Assembly: GCF_024181285.1 (NCBI RefSeq)
Contig: NZ_CP051201.1
Location: 2,046,001 to 2,110,000, forward strand
DNA from: Treponema sp. OMZ 790
GTDB taxonomy: Bacteria > Spirochaetota > Spirochaetia > Treponematales > Treponemataceae
Reading direction: 5' to 3'
Length of the DNA stretch: 64,000 nucleotides
The notes beneath the pieces are model-generated. The model worked only from the letters and a program-made list of their open reading frames with translations. It was not told the origin of the DNA and ran no database searches. Position 1 is the first letter of the stretch. Every line of letters begins with the position of its first letter. This document shows, in pieces, positions 49,257-61,033 of this stretch. A program made the translations under genes and the position numbers.

Positions 49257-50015
49257 CTATTCTATTGATAAAAGCCTTAACGTATACGGATAGCATTCTC
49301 CACCTGCACTACCGCTTACCACTATATTTCTATCCAGCGATATTTTAAAGCTTAATTCTTTTTCTCCATCCGTATCATTTTTTATTATGATAACCGCATT
49401 AGTTGCAGGCTTTTCACTGCTGCCGTTATACGGTTTTGTTATTATAAAAGGTAAATTAGCTGCATCGTATACTATTGCTATCTTGGCCTGTCTTTTTGCA
49501 GGGATTCTTACCTTGTACCAATCCTCATCCTCTAAAACGGTTCCTTCATGCGATCTATAATAGTATACATTTCCTTGTTTATCGTTTTGCAATAATACGG
49601 CCTTTTCTTTTCTGTCGTTGGGTTCATATACATCTTTTACCTGTTTACTGTATATACCCATGTAATGCACTTTCCCTGAAAATCTTTTTTTTCCTCTAAT
49701 CTTATCAAGCCTATAGATATATCTTGTATCTTCCTTTAGTACCCTATCTTCATATTCTTTATCTTCTCCATTGTATACTTCTTTAAACTTTAATACGCTT
49801 TTATCTTCACTTCTCATCAAGACATATTTATCACACCTTTCATCTTCTTCCCAAACGCATCTTATTACATTCTCTTCACTAAAAGAATCTACATTTACAT
49901 AAAAATTATCAGGGTCTCTTTGATCCCGCGATACTATCTCATATACGCCTGTACCGCATGCACCATTAAAAATTACAATAATTATTATAAGAGATTTTAA
50001 TATTTTACCTCTCAT
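49257..50015 (-). CDS. Lipoprotein with Fn3-like and pre-peptidase-like domains
   Basis: 252 aa. Hydrophobic segment and lipobox FNGAC. Residues about 45-120 have the strand pattern of a fibronectin type III module (VIRCVWEEDERCDKYVLMR, YIYRLDKIRG). The part after DVYEPNDRKEKA resembles a bacterial pre-peptidase C-terminal (PPC) domain, which often starts with EPND and has DEDWYKV. It lies 10 nt before the secretin gene in the same operon. Probably a surface or periplasmic partner of the secretin; no enzymatic motif is seen. Confidence 0.6.
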   Translation of the reverse strand: MRGKILKSLIIIIVIFNGACGTGVYEIVSRDQRDPDNFYVNVDSFSEENVIRCVWEEDERCDKYVLMRSEDKSVLKFKEVYNGEDKEYEDRVLKEDTRYIYRLDKIRGKKRFSGKVHYMGIYSKQVKDVYEPNDRKEKAVLLQNDKQGNVYYYRSHEGTVLEDEDWYKVRIPAKRQAKIAIVYDAANLPFIITKPYNGSSEKPATNAVIIIKNDTDGEKELSFKISLDRNIVVSGSAGGECYPYTLRLLSIE

Positions 50016-50072
50016 CTTCTTTTATACTCCTTTTTAAAAACTTCCACTTCAACACCTATCTTGCCTATATAC

Positions 50073-51024
50073 TTACTCATGACTTTTTATAGAATACAAA
50101 CTCAAATTGTTTGCAAACATTATTTTTATCTTATCATTTACCGAGTACTTATAACCAATTCCCGTAATTATCCCAACGGCTCCCGATGTATTAACTTTAC
50201 CGTCCGAATATTTGTCTTGATATGACACTATATCCAGCCTGTATAGAACCCCGGCCTTGCCGTAATTCTATGAATATCATAAAAGTTCATATATATGTTG
50301 GTATACCCTATGGCATTAAGATTATTTAAATAACTTTTAACGCTTCTTTACGGTTTACTCCTAATCTATAATCCAATGATAGCCCTACGGAAAAATAAAC
50401 CGGATATGTTTTTATAAAAAACACGCTGTCATCAGGTATTATTTCAAAACTGCCTCCTATCCCGATAGTCCCGCTCATGTACTTTACCCATGCCTTATTC
50501 ATAAATGTCCAATACCCGATATATGCCTCTACATTTATTTTGCTGTATTTTTCTACTTCCTCCTGCTGCGGAATATAAAAAATTTCATGTAAACTGTCCA
50601 AAACTTTTTTACTTATGTTTTTTATAAATCTTTCATAATTCTGTATCCCGTCTTTTTCATACACGGTAAATATATTTTTCCTTCCCTCGCCGTCAAAAAT
50701 TCTTAATTCACCTTCGTATGTGTATTCGGTTTTCTTTATCCAGCCGTATATCAAATATGTTATTTTTTCTTCTTTACATAACTTTAACGCATCATAGGAA
50801 GATCTTATCTGTTTTACTTTTTTTGAAGTTTTTATTATTTCTACACCTAAAAATTCTTTTTGTTCTTCTATGCTTTCATGTATATCATCACGGAATTTAT
50901 CATCTGTTTCATAACTTTCTTCTCCCTCTTCAACGCTCAATAAAGGCGCTATATATACTTGTTCAGCTTCCAATCTTATAAAAATTATTATTATAGCTAA
51001 TATTAAACTCTTACATTTGTTCAT
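50073..51024 (-). pseudogene. Outer-membrane-type protein gene, frameshifted near its 3' end
   Basis: The uninterrupted frame (50326-51024, 232 aa) has a signal peptide (SLILAIIIIFIRLEAEQ), a domain with TYLIYGWIKKTEYTYEGEL like a lipoprotein-type assembly fold, and a C-terminal part of amphipathic strands (SGTIGIGGSFEIIPDD). It stops at TAA after EALKVI, but a second frame continues (SYLNNLNAIGYTNIYMNFYD) to about 50233, and a third (LDIVSYQDKYSDG, TGIGYKYSVNDKIKIMF) to a stop at 50073. Together they look like the closing strands of a beta barrel. Two single-base changes would restore one gene of about 315 codons. Confidence 0.55.
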
Positions 51025-51535
51025 TGTTTATCGCCTTTTCTCTTTTTATAAAATTTTCAATTATTTTAAATGCATCTTCTTCCATTCCTTTTTCTCTCAA
51101 AAAACTTATTTCTTTTAATATATAGTCATAATTCTCTTTATTCATTTCATTAGAATAAAATAATGAATAAACACCGTAATATCTTGCACTCAATCTTTCA
51201 GGATCGCTTTCTTTTATTTCGTTGTATATCTTATATGCTGCTGCATATTTTCTTTCTTTTAATAAATTATACGCTTCCGCTTCTTTTTTTTCCAATACAC
51301 CGTCTGCATATATCAATCTCATTTCGTTTTTTCTGTCACTTTCATTTATTCTTTTTTGACGTAATAATATATTTTTTAGTTTTACTTGTATTTCACTATC
51401 TTGAACTGTTAATAGTTTTTTAACTTCTTTTATTTCTTTTAATATGCTTTCAGTGTTTATATCGATTTTTGTATTTAGTTCGTCCCGATTATGTTCTATC
51501 TGATCGATTATATTTTTTTCCGTATGTTCAAGCAA
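51011..51535 (-). CDS. Helical TPR-like protein, N-terminal signal disrupted
   Basis: 174 aa, almost wholly helical: a coiled-coil first half (ENTEKNIIDQI-like, IKEVKKLLTVQ) and a TPR-like second half (AYNLLKERKYAAAYKIYNEI). The listed start is a TTG. In the same frame further upstream there is a strong signal sequence (TIIKFSVISAIIIVFLF) followed by a TAA at 51596-51598, then SLCSFQIKKEQ. Without that TAA the gene would encode a lipoprotein (LFxSLC). Its end overlaps the next gene by 14 bases. Confidence 0.5.
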   Translation of the reverse strand: MLEHTEKNIIDQIEHNRDELNTKIDINTESILKEIKEVKKLLTVQDSEIQVKLKNILLRQKRINESDRKNEMRLIYADGVLEKKEAEAYNLLKERKYAAAYKIYNEIKESDPERLSARYYGVYSLFYSNEMNKENYDYILKEISFLREKGMEEDAFKIIENFIKREKAINNEQM

Positions 51536-51690
51536 TGTAATGATATGTTTTAATTTTTCTTCTTGTTCTTTCTTTATTTGAAAACTACATAAAGATTAAA
51601 ACAAAAACACTATAATTATAGCAGATATAACAGAAAATTTTATAATCGTTTTTGATAAGCTTTTACAGTTTTCTTTTCCATGTATTAAAC

Positions 51691-52281
51691 TTATCCTTCT
51701 GACTTTAATTTTCTTAAAAATTCTTTTACGCTTTTATCATCTTTTTCTTTTATTTTTTCCAATAACTCGCCTGCTTCTTTTTTCTTACCTTCTTTATATC
51801 TAATCACTGCTTTTAAAAAAAGGCTTCCATCCCGAAGATCTTCTATATTTATAGATCTTTCAAGCAATTCTTCTGCTCTCAAATAATCTTTTTCATCTAA
51901 GGCTGTTTCAGCTTTTTTTATTATCTCTTCTCCGCTTTCCATCTTTATATGCAATAGGCTCATCGGTTCATAATAAAATACTTCCTCCAATTTCTCATAA
52001 CCTTCTTTTTCAAATTCTATTTTTTGTTCTTTTTTATCCTGTATGTCTGCATATAAAAATTTCAAGATAAACCGCCCCTGCCCGTCTGAAACAGCCTTTA
52101 ACCGCCCGTTCACTTTTACACTTACTCCTGAAACCCCTTCTTCATTCTCATCATATATCATTCCGTACATTACGCCCGCATCGTCTTTGTACTTTTTGCT
52201 CCACACACTTGAACAGCCGCTTGCAAGTACCAAAGTTAAGAGAAACAAACAGAATAGAGGTCTATATTTTTTATCTTTCAT
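51691..52281 (-). CDS. Lipoprotein with carboxypeptidase-regulatory-like and TPR-like parts
   Basis: The start at 52281 (MKDKKYRPLF) is preferred over 52380 because it gives a type II signal peptide with lipobox LASGC and has an AGGAAA site about 10 nt upstream. 196 aa. Residues about 45-100 look like a carboxypeptidase-regulatory/PEGA-like beta sandwich (MIYDENEEGVSGVSVKVNGR, SDGQGRFILKF). The remainder is a TPR pair (AETALDEKDYLRAEELLERS, KEAGELLEKIKEK). It is the first gene of the secretin-toxin operon on this strand. Probably a scaffold or sensor for the assembly. Confidence 0.6.
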   Translation of the reverse strand: MKDKKYRPLFCLFLLTLVLASGCSSVWSKKYKDDAGVMYGMIYDENEEGVSGVSVKVNGRLKAVSDGQGRFILKFLYADIQDKKEQKIEFEKEGYEKLEEVFYYEPMSLLHIKMESGEEIIKKAETALDEKDYLRAEELLERSINIEDLRDGSLFLKAVIRYKEGKKKEAGELLEKIKEKDDKSVKEFLRKLKSEG

Positions 52282-52538
52282 CAAAACAATTTTCCTAAAA
52301 ATAAAAGTATTAACCGTTATGCTGCAGGGGAAAAATGATATGTACACAAAAACGGCTGATTTGTAAACTTTATCATACATATATTAATTTGTCAAGACTT
52401 AAATTCTTAAAAAATTATTTTTTTCACTTTTTTGAGATATTAGGTAAATATTATAAACTTGAGTACACCATAAGCTTAATTTCAATTTTCTAGAATTTAT
52501 TTATAGATTAAGGAATTGATTTTCCTTTCCCCATATAG

Positions 52539-52571
52539 CAAAAATCCGGCAAGCCTCAGTGGACCTGCCGG
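52539..52571 (-). terminator. Intrinsic terminator of the enolase gene
   Basis: Stem CCGGCA/TGCCGG (52546-52551 with 52566-52571) followed on the minus strand by ATTTTTGC. It lies about 33 bp past the enolase stop and separates it from the toxin operon. Confidence 0.75.
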
Positions 52572-52603
52572 TAAGTCCTAATAAATTTTTGATGGTAAAA
52601 AGT

Positions 52604-55354
<2,751 letters not shown>

Positions 55355-55468
55355 TAATATCCGCACCGAAAAATATCGGTATCTATATCTTTTAAAGTCC
55401 TATAATATATGATATTATATATAAAACCACCGGCATCCTTGCCGGAATATAAAAGTAAGGGGGTAGTC

Positions 55469-56350
55469 ATGAGTGCTTCAAACAGAAAATACAAGGACTC
55501 GGTCTTTGTCGATTTATTCAGTGAAGACGAAAAAGCAAAAGAGAATTTTTTGTCTCTTTATAATGCATTGCATGGTACTTCTCTTACAGCTACAGAAAAT
55601 TTGAAGAACATCCGCTTGAATCAAGTCTTGTACATGACTTTTTATAATGACGTGTCTTATCTTGTTGAGAATAAAATCATAGTACTAGTGGAGCATCAAT
55701 CAACAATTAACCCCAACATGCCTTTGCGATGTCTTGAATATGTAAGCCGTCTTTACGAAACTCTCTTTGAATCAACAAGAGAAAAATATAGCCGTAAACT
55801 TCTTAATATTCCGACACCCGAGTTTTATGTTTTTTATAATGGCGAGGAAGCCCACCCTTCAAACAGAACACTAAAACTCTCAGAAGCTTTTATAGAAAAC
55901 AAAAAAGAACCCAACCTTGAATTGACTGTTAAGGTAATAAATATAAACCAACAAAAGCATCACCCGGTACTGGAAAACTGCAAAACGATGTATGAATACA
56001 CCTTATTTGTGGAAACGGTACGCAGATGGAAAAAAACTGATTCTCAAAATGCTTTTCAAAAAGCCATTGAAGAATGTATATCAAACAATATTTTACGTGA
56101 ATATCTAAAACGTAAAACTAAGGAGGTAATAGATATGTTATTAGCTGAATATGATTATGAAACAGATATAGCCGTACAACGCGCAGAAGAGCGTGAAATA
56201 GCCTTCGCAGAAGGAATCGAACAAGGCTTTTCTGACGGGACATACCACAACAAACTTGAAACAGCAAAGCTGATGAAAGGAATGAATTATCCGATTAGTG
56301 ATATTTGCACAATATCAGGTCTTTCCAAAGAAGAAATAGAGGCTTTATAA
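55469..56350 (+). CDS. Rpn-family PD-(D/E)XK nuclease / transposase-like protein
   Basis: The start at 55469 (MSASNRKYKDSVFVDLFSED) has an AAGGGGG site and is better than 55409. 293 aa. The core VDLFSEDEKAKENFLSLYNA, ENKIIVLVEHQSTINPNMP and LEYVSRLYE fit the Rpn / transposase_31 type, where D..., E-x-Q and a following helix form a PD-(D/E)XK nuclease fold. The tail (AEGIEQGFSDGTYHNKLETA, then SGLSKEEIEAL) is the usual C-terminus of such proteins in Treponema. These proteins are linked to recombination rather than classic transposition. No terminal inverted repeats are visible around it. Confidence 0.75.
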   Translation: MSASNRKYKDSVFVDLFSEDEKAKENFLSLYNALHGTSLTATENLKNIRLNQVLYMTFYNDVSYLVENKIIVLVEHQSTINPNMPLRCLEYVSRLYETLFESTREKYSRKLLNIPTPEFYVFYNGEEAHPSNRTLKLSEAFIENKKEPNLELTVKVININQQKHHPVLENCKTMYEYTLFVETVRRWKKTDSQNAFQKAIEECISNNILREYLKRKTKEVIDMLLAEYDYETDIAVQRAEEREIAFAEGIEQGFSDGTYHNKLETAKLMKGMNYPISDICTISGLSKEEIEAL

Positions 56351-56593
56351 AATCGATCAGGTTTAAGCATTGAAAGTCTTTCTATCAAGGTAGGCAAGTT
56401 CAAAGTGTAAATTCTAAAAAGCTCCGATTTTCTACATTCTTAACCTTGCAATTTTTGAAAATATATTGTATCCTTATTTAGTGCAGTCACTGCACTTGTC
56501 TTTTGTGTATCTTTTTTTTAAGAGCTGAGGCGATTGTAGATGGACTTGCAAGACCAAAATTAAGCTTTTAAGCTTTATATAAAAGGAGTTTTT

Positions 56594-58672
56594 ATGGGAT
56601 TTACAACGGATAAAATCAGAACCATCGCCGTTGCCGGACACGGTCAATCGGGCAAAACCAGTCTTGTGGAACACTTGCTCTATGTTTCGGGCCTTATCGA
56701 TAAGGCAGAATCGGTAGACTCGGGAAAAACCGTGACGGACTACAGTCAGGAAGAAATCGATCGAAAAATATCTATTTACTCAACCTTAGTTAACTTACAA
56801 AAAGACGATAAGCTCATAAACATTTGGGATACTCCCGGAGCTTCTGATTTTATCGGTGAAGTAATCGCAGCCTTCCGCTCATCCGAAGCAGCTCTCATAG
56901 TTTTAGACGGAAGATCGGGCGTACAAATAGAAACAATTAAGTACTGGCGCGACCTTGACAGAAGAAACAAGCCCCGCTTGGTTTTTGCAAATAAGATGGA
57001 TGAAGGCAGGGCCGACTTCGATAACTGTATAGCCGACGTTAAAAAACAGTTTCAGGTAGACGTTTTCCCGGTAAGCTTTCCCATGGGCTTAGGCGGCGAT
57101 TTTAAGGGCGTTGTAGACGTTCTTCACGGAAAGGCCTATAAAATCGAAGGCGGAAAAGAAGTAGAAACGGACATTCCTGCAGAATATCAGGATAAGTACA
57201 AGGAAGCCCTGGAAGTTTTAGCCGGAGCTGCTGCCGAAGGTGATGAGGAATTACTTGTAAAATTTATAGACGAAGGGGAGCTTTCACCTGAAGAAATCAG
57301 CCGAGGTCTTACCCTTGCTATGGCAGATAATAGGATTGTTCCTCTTTTTGCAGGTTCAGCCCTCAATAATTCGGGTCTTACCTCTCTTTTACGCTTTATA
57401 AGCGAAATTCTCCCCTCACCGGAAGGATCCTTGGAAAGAGGAGCTACAAAAGAAGGAGAAGAAATCTCAATCAAACTTGATCCTTCTGCCCCCCTTTCGG
57501 CAATCGTAGTAAAAACCTCGAATGACCAGTTCTCAGGCAGACTTTCCTATGTAAAGGTTATTACGGGAACCCTCTCAGCCGATTCCGAGGTCTACAATCT
57601 TAGAGAAGAAAAAAAAGAAAGGGTCGGCAAAATCTATAGGATAATGGGTAAAAAACTTACCGAAATAAAAGAGCTTCAAGCCGGTGATATAGGCGTTTTG
57701 GTAAAACTTACGAGCACAAAGACGAATGATACATTGGCGGCCCTATCAGATGCCGTTCCTTTTGTAAGGCTCAGAACTCCCGAACCCATATATTCCTTGG
57801 CGGTTTCCGCAATCGACAAAAAGAATGACGATAAGGTCAGCGAGCAGCTGTTTAAGGCCTGCGAAGAAGACATGACCCTCTCCTTTGCTTTTAATGCCGA
57901 AACAAAGCAAAACGTTCTATCCGGCATGGGAGATTTACATACAAGCATAGTTTTGGATAAGGTTAAAAATCAGTCCAAGATAGAAATTCAAACATCCATT
58001 CCCCGAATTGCCTATAGAGAAACAATTCAGCGCAAATCCCAAGCCGAATACACGCATAAAAAGCAGTCGGGCGGCCACGGACAATTCGGCAGGGTTGTTT
58101 TGGCAATCGAGCCCCTCCCCAGAGGCGAAAAATACAAGTTTACAAATGCCGTCTTCGGAGGAGCTATCTCCAAGGGCTACATACCCGGTGTCGAAAAAGG
58201 CGTTATTGAGGCTATGGAAAAAGGGGTTTCTGCAGGCTACCCTGTAGTGGATGTTGCCGTAACCGTTCTCGATGGAAAGGAACACCCCGTAGACTCATCC
58301 GAAATGGCTTTTAAGATTGCGGCTCGAAATGCCTTTAAGGATGCAATGCGCAATGCAGGCCCCATCCTCCTTGAGCCCATTATGAACCTGACCGTCTTTG
58401 TTGAGACCTCATATCTCGGAGATATAATGAGCGATCTTTCTTCACGCCGAGGAAGAATCCTAGGCCAGTCCTCCCCCGCAAGCGGCATTGAAGAAATCAG
58501 GGCACAGGTTCCCCACAAGGAACTTTTGCGCTATGCAATCGACCTCCGCTCGATGACAAGCGGTACAGGTTCTTTTGAAATGTCCTTTGATCACTATGAT
58601 CCGATATCCGGTAAGATTGCCGATGAGATAATAGCCGAAGCCAAGGCCTTCATGGAAGAACAAGAAGAATAG
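56594..58672 (+). CDS. Elongation factor G-like GTPase
   Basis: 692 aa, start with AAAAGGAG 7 nt upstream. GTPase motifs: P-loop GHGQSGKTS (15-23), DTPGASDF (79-86), NKMD (133-136). Domains II to V follow, with RGKGHGQF-type sequence (QSGGHGQFGRVVLAIEPLP) and a C-terminal FEMSFDHYDPISGKIADEI. The P-loop differs from the AHIDAGKT of canonical EF-G, and the protein belongs to the divergent EF-G-like group (fusA2 type), whose exact role in translation varies between species. A single gene with its own terminator. Confidence 0.85.
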   Translation: MGFTTDKIRTIAVAGHGQSGKTSLVEHLLYVSGLIDKAESVDSGKTVTDYSQEEIDRKISIYSTLVNLQKDDKLINIWDTPGASDFIGEVIAAFRSSEAALIVLDGRSGVQIETIKYWRDLDRRNKPRLVFANKMDEGRADFDNCIADVKKQFQVDVFPVSFPMGLGGDFKGVVDVLHGKAYKIEGGKEVETDIPAEYQDKYKEALEVLAGAAAEGDEELLVKFIDEGELSPEEISRGLTLAMADNRIVPLFAGSALNNSGLTSLLRFISEILPSPEGSLERGATKEGEEISIKLDPSAPLSAIVVKTSNDQFSGRLSYVKVITGTLSADSEVYNLREEKKERVGKIYRIMGKKLTEIKELQAGDIGVLVKLTSTKTNDTLAALSDAVPFVRLRTPEPIYSLAVSAIDKKNDDKVSEQLFKACEEDMTLSFAFNAETKQNVLSGMGDLHTSIVLDKVKNQSKIEIQTSIPRIAYRETIQRKSQAEYTHKKQSGGHGQFGRVVLAIEPLPRGEKYKFTNAVFGGAISKGYIPGVEKGVIEAMEKGVSAGYPVVDVAVTVLDGKEHPVDSSEMAFKIAARNAFKDAMRNAGPILLEPIMNLTVFVETSYLGDIMSDLSSRRGRILGQSSPASGIEEIRAQVPHKELLRYAIDLRSMTSGTGSFEMSFDHYDPISGKIADEIIAEAKAFMEEQEE

Positions 58673-58685
58673 GCTAAAGCCTAAA

Positions 58686-58728
58686 CAAAAAAACACCCTA
58701 TCGGGAACGATGGGGTGTTTTTTTTATT
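58686..58728 (+). terminator. Intrinsic terminator of the EF-G-like gene
   Basis: AAAAAACACCC, loop, GGGGTGTTTTTTTT: a stem of about ten pairs followed by a long T run on the plus strand. The mirrored A run means it could also stop minus-strand transcription from the retroelement. Confidence 0.85.
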
Positions 58729-58890
58729 TTAGATGCGGCGTTTTAACTTGCCGCATACCGCAAGCGAAGAGCGGAAACCTGTTTACATGATAGTGATCAC
58801 AATCAAATCAACAACTCCAATGCTCTGCCTCGAAGTTGCTGATTTGAAAAACTTGATACTGTTTAAAGCATTGACATTCGGCCGACAGCA

Positions 58891-59877
58891 TTACCGGCAT
58901 AAAATCCTATTACAATACGTTCTGCACCGGCTTACGGCAACATGGGCAAATACCGGCGTTATATGTAGGGCGTATTCTGCTTCGTCCCATACGCCGCTTT
59001 CAAGCTTGTAGCGATATTGTTTAATACGCTTTTTTAACCGCTTTTTCTTCTTTTGCGAAAGATATATCCCCTTCGGTTTGAGTAAAAACCCTAAAAACGG
59101 AACGCCGCTCGCGGTTTTACCGATTGTTTCTTCCTTTAAGGTTAAAAGCAATTCCTCTTCCAAAAAACACTTGGCTGTGTGCAGCATATCTTTTATTTCC
59201 TGCATGGTATCAGCAAACAGTAGTACATCATCCATATACCGGACATAGCCTTTTACCTTCATCCGCTCCTTTGCATAGTGATCAAAAATTCCGAGATAAA
59301 AATTTGCAAAGTATTGACTGGTCAAATTACCGATCGGCAATCCCCGTCCTTCCGTTACAGTATAAGAAGCAAGCAGCTGATCAAATAACTGCAGCAGAGC
59401 TTTGTCTTTGAATTTACCGGCTAGCAAAGAAGCAAGTTTGCTGTGCGGGATAGAATCAAAATATTTTTTCATATCCAGTTTGAGAAAATACCGATACCGT
59501 TTAGTAAAATACAATGCGCGTACTAAGGCAGCGTTTGCCCCCTTCCCTTTCCGGCAAGCGTAACTATCATATATTTGCAGCCGCTCAAACACCGGTCCTG
59601 CAATATTGATAATAGCATGGTGTACGACCCGTTCAGTAAAAGGAGCTGCACAGATCAGCCGTTCTTTAGGGTCGTATATTTTAAAAAACCGGTAATTTCC
59701 AAGCGAGACAGTTTTGTCAATAAGATGAGCTTGTAAGGTTTTTAGATTTTCGTAAAGATTTTTTTCATATAAAAGTATATCCGGCTTTAACCGTTTACCG
59801 CGCGATGCGTTATAAAAAGCGCAGAGCAGATTATCCCATTCAGCTATGCGCAGGTACAGCTTGCCGCTTCTTTTCAT
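58891..59877 (-). CDS. Reverse transcriptase of a diversity-generating retroelement
   Basis: 328 aa from the ATG at 59877 (MKRSGKLYLRIAEWD); an upstream ATG at 59943 only overlaps the HRDC frame. RT signatures: CAAPFTERVVHHAI (76-89), DSYACRKGKGANAA (104-117), LKLDMKKYFDSI with catalytic Asp135, GLPIGNLTSQ (179-188), YMDD (214-217) and FLGFLLKP (261-268). The GxxxSQ box, in place of the usual SP, is the hallmark of DGR reverse transcriptases. It copies the template repeat RNA into cDNA with errors at adenines, and the product replaces the variable repeat. It overlaps the extended HRDC frame and ends the cassette; no maturase or integrase part is present. Confidence 0.95.
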   Translation of the reverse strand: MKRSGKLYLRIAEWDNLLCAFYNASRGKRLKPDILLYEKNLYENLKTLQAHLIDKTVSLGNYRFFKIYDPKERLICAAPFTERVVHHAIINIAGPVFERLQIYDSYACRKGKGANAALVRALYFTKRYRYFLKLDMKKYFDSIPHSKLASLLAGKFKDKALLQLFDQLLASYTVTEGRGLPIGNLTSQYFANFYLGIFDHYAKERMKVKGYVRYMDDVLLFADTMQEIKDMLHTAKCFLEEELLLTLKEETIGKTASGVPFLGFLLKPKGIYLSQKKKKRLKKRIKQYRYKLESGVWDEAEYALHITPVFAHVAVSRCRTYCNRILCR

Positions 59878-60315
59878 ATTCTTGTACCGCACGTAAAAAC
59901 GCTTCGCCGAATTTTTCGCATTTTCCCTGTCCGATCCCTTCAATTTGACCCAATGCGCTTATTGTCTGCGGTTTTTTTCGGCTATTTGTGCAAGCTGTGC
60001 ATTTGTTACCACTGCATAAACGGGAATTCCCGCTTGATCGGCGAGTTTTTTACGCTCATCCCGTAGATAGGAGAAAAGAGCAAACTCTTCAGGCTTTAAG
60101 ATGTCTTTATAATCGACCGATGATTTTCCCTTATCAGCTGCAGGCACAAAAGAAGTCTCTATGTATTCGGCAATTATCGAATAAAAACTGTTTTCTCCCG
60201 TTGCAACAAATTCTTTGGTAACGGCGATTATTTTATGTGCACGTAAAAATGCGTTCATCTCCGCAACCGCTTGTTCGTAGTTGGAAACCGGTATAACAAA
60301 TAATTTAAATTGCAT
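59840..60315 (-). CDS. HRDC-domain DGR accessory protein, split by a frameshift at a slippery site
   Basis: The simple frame (59959-60315) encodes 118 aa: an unknown N-terminal part (MQFKLFVIPVSNYEQAVAEM) and from residue 75 an HRDC domain (EEFALFSYLRDERKKLA, VYAVVTNAQLAQIAE). It ends prematurely after EKNRRQ. In the -1 frame the rest of a normal HRDC domain follows (KPQTISALGQIEGIGQGKCE, then KFGEAFLRAVQEYEKKRQ) to a stop at 59840. The switch point is GCC GAA AAA AAC, which contains an in-frame A AAA AAC heptamer. HRDC proteins replace Avd as RT partner in some DGRs and bind nucleic acid. Either slippage yields the about 158-residue protein, or the gene is mutated or misread. Confidence 0.75.
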
Positions 60316-60384
60316 CGTTTTACCCTCATTAACTCCGGTTAAAAACCCGGATTAATTTTTTAAGACTTCCATTCTTTAAAAAAA

Positions 60385-60443
60385 GCTCTCCTTAAGCTTT
60401 CCTAATTTCGATATTTCAGATACGGTACTTACATAAGGAGAGC
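60385..60443. repeat. Inverted repeat between template repeat and HRDC gene
   Basis: Perfect 10-base arms GCTCTCCTTA (60385-60394) and TAAGGAGAGC (60434-60443), 39 bases apart. It lies in the transcript between TR and the HRDC gene, where DGR template RNA needs structure for RT priming. Role inferred. Confidence 0.5.
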
Positions 60444-60544
60444 ACTCTTTATTTGTACAGCTCTTATCATTACTGCATACGAAAACGGCTATCCTAAGTC
60501 CGTACGCAGGCTTACTGTACACGATAGGGACGGTTCACACCGTT

Positions 60545-60700
60545 TGTGTGAGCTCTAGGGGCGACAAGCCAGCCGAAAGCCAAGATTGTCGTTGCTGTTG
60601 TCGGGGTTGTTGTTGTTCCGTTTACCGACGACGCAGTTCTTCGCGTTATTGTTCCAGCTACCGCCGCGTTTCACGCGGTTAACGCCAGCCGCGCCACCTT
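60545..60700 (-). repeat. DGR template repeat (TR)
   Basis: Aligns without gaps to 60878-61033 at offset 333. Read on the minus strand it is rich in AAC codons: in the target frame it would spell RVKRGGSW, NNNAKNCVVGKRNNNNPDNS, NLGFRLACRP and a stop. AAC and related codons are the usual design of a TR, since mutated adenines then give many residues but never stop codons. It is non-coding here, lies between the target gene and the HRDC gene, and is preceded by a short TCACAC/GTGTGA hairpin at its 3' side. Confidence 0.92.
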
Positions 60701-60724
60701 ATAAAGTCCATACCGTTTTTTAGT

Positions 60725-60753
60725 CAAAAAATTTTCGAGCCGCTAAAGCGGCT
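60725..60753 (-). terminator. Probable terminator of the first target gene
   Basis: On the minus strand AGCCGC TTTA GCGGCT is followed by CGAAAATTTTTT. It lies between the target gene and TR, so TR may be transcribed from its own promoter or by read-through. Confidence 0.6.
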
Positions 60754-60800
60754 ACTCGGCACCGCTTTGACTTATTTTCAAAACTATACTGCACCTCACG

Positions 60801-60882
60801 ACACATTTTGCCGGTTCGGTTTCGCCGCAACGGGCGGCTTACGCAACGCCCGTTGCTGCTCAACCTCACAGGCAAAATGTGT
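60801..60882. other. Nested hairpin next to the variable repeat (possible DGR target-site cruciform)
   Basis: Outer arms ACACATTTTGCC (60801-60812) and GGCAAAATGTGT (60871-60882) pair perfectly; inner arms GCAACGGGCG (60827-60836) and CGCCCGTTGC (60847-60856) also pair; the loop is GCTTACGCAA. It directly follows the VR in the coding direction. Hairpins at this place are needed for target recognition in the Bordetella phage DGR; equivalence is inferred. Confidence 0.7.
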
Positions 60883-61033
60883 GAACCCTAGGGGCGACAA
60901 GCCAGCCGAAAGCCAAGAAAGCCGGCGCTGTCGTCGGGGTCGCTGCCGCTCCGCCGCCCGACGACGCAGCCCTCCGCGTTATTGCCCCAGCTACCGCCGC
61001 GTAAGACGCGGTCAACGCCAGCCGCGCCACCCT
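60878..61033 (-). repeat. DGR variable repeat (VR) at the 3' end of the first target gene
   Basis: Matches TR over 156 bp. Between the constant ends I count 25 differences by hand, of which 23 are at template adenines (T on the plus strand); the two others are 60624 (A to C) and 60672 (C to G), numbered on TR. Examples in codons: AAC to GAC, GGC, AGC or GCC, AAA to TTA or CGG, AAT to TTT. The last codons (LGFRLACRP and stop) are unchanged, as expected for the initiation (IMH) end. Confidence 0.92.

Noticed and set aside
55409..56350. An insertion sequence around the Rpn-family gene
   Set aside because: No terminal inverted repeats or target duplications are visible, and Rpn proteins usually stand alone.
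58733..59011. A 92-codon plus-strand gene after the EF-G terminator
   Set aside because: No ribosome site, and most of it is antisense to the reverse transcriptase gene.
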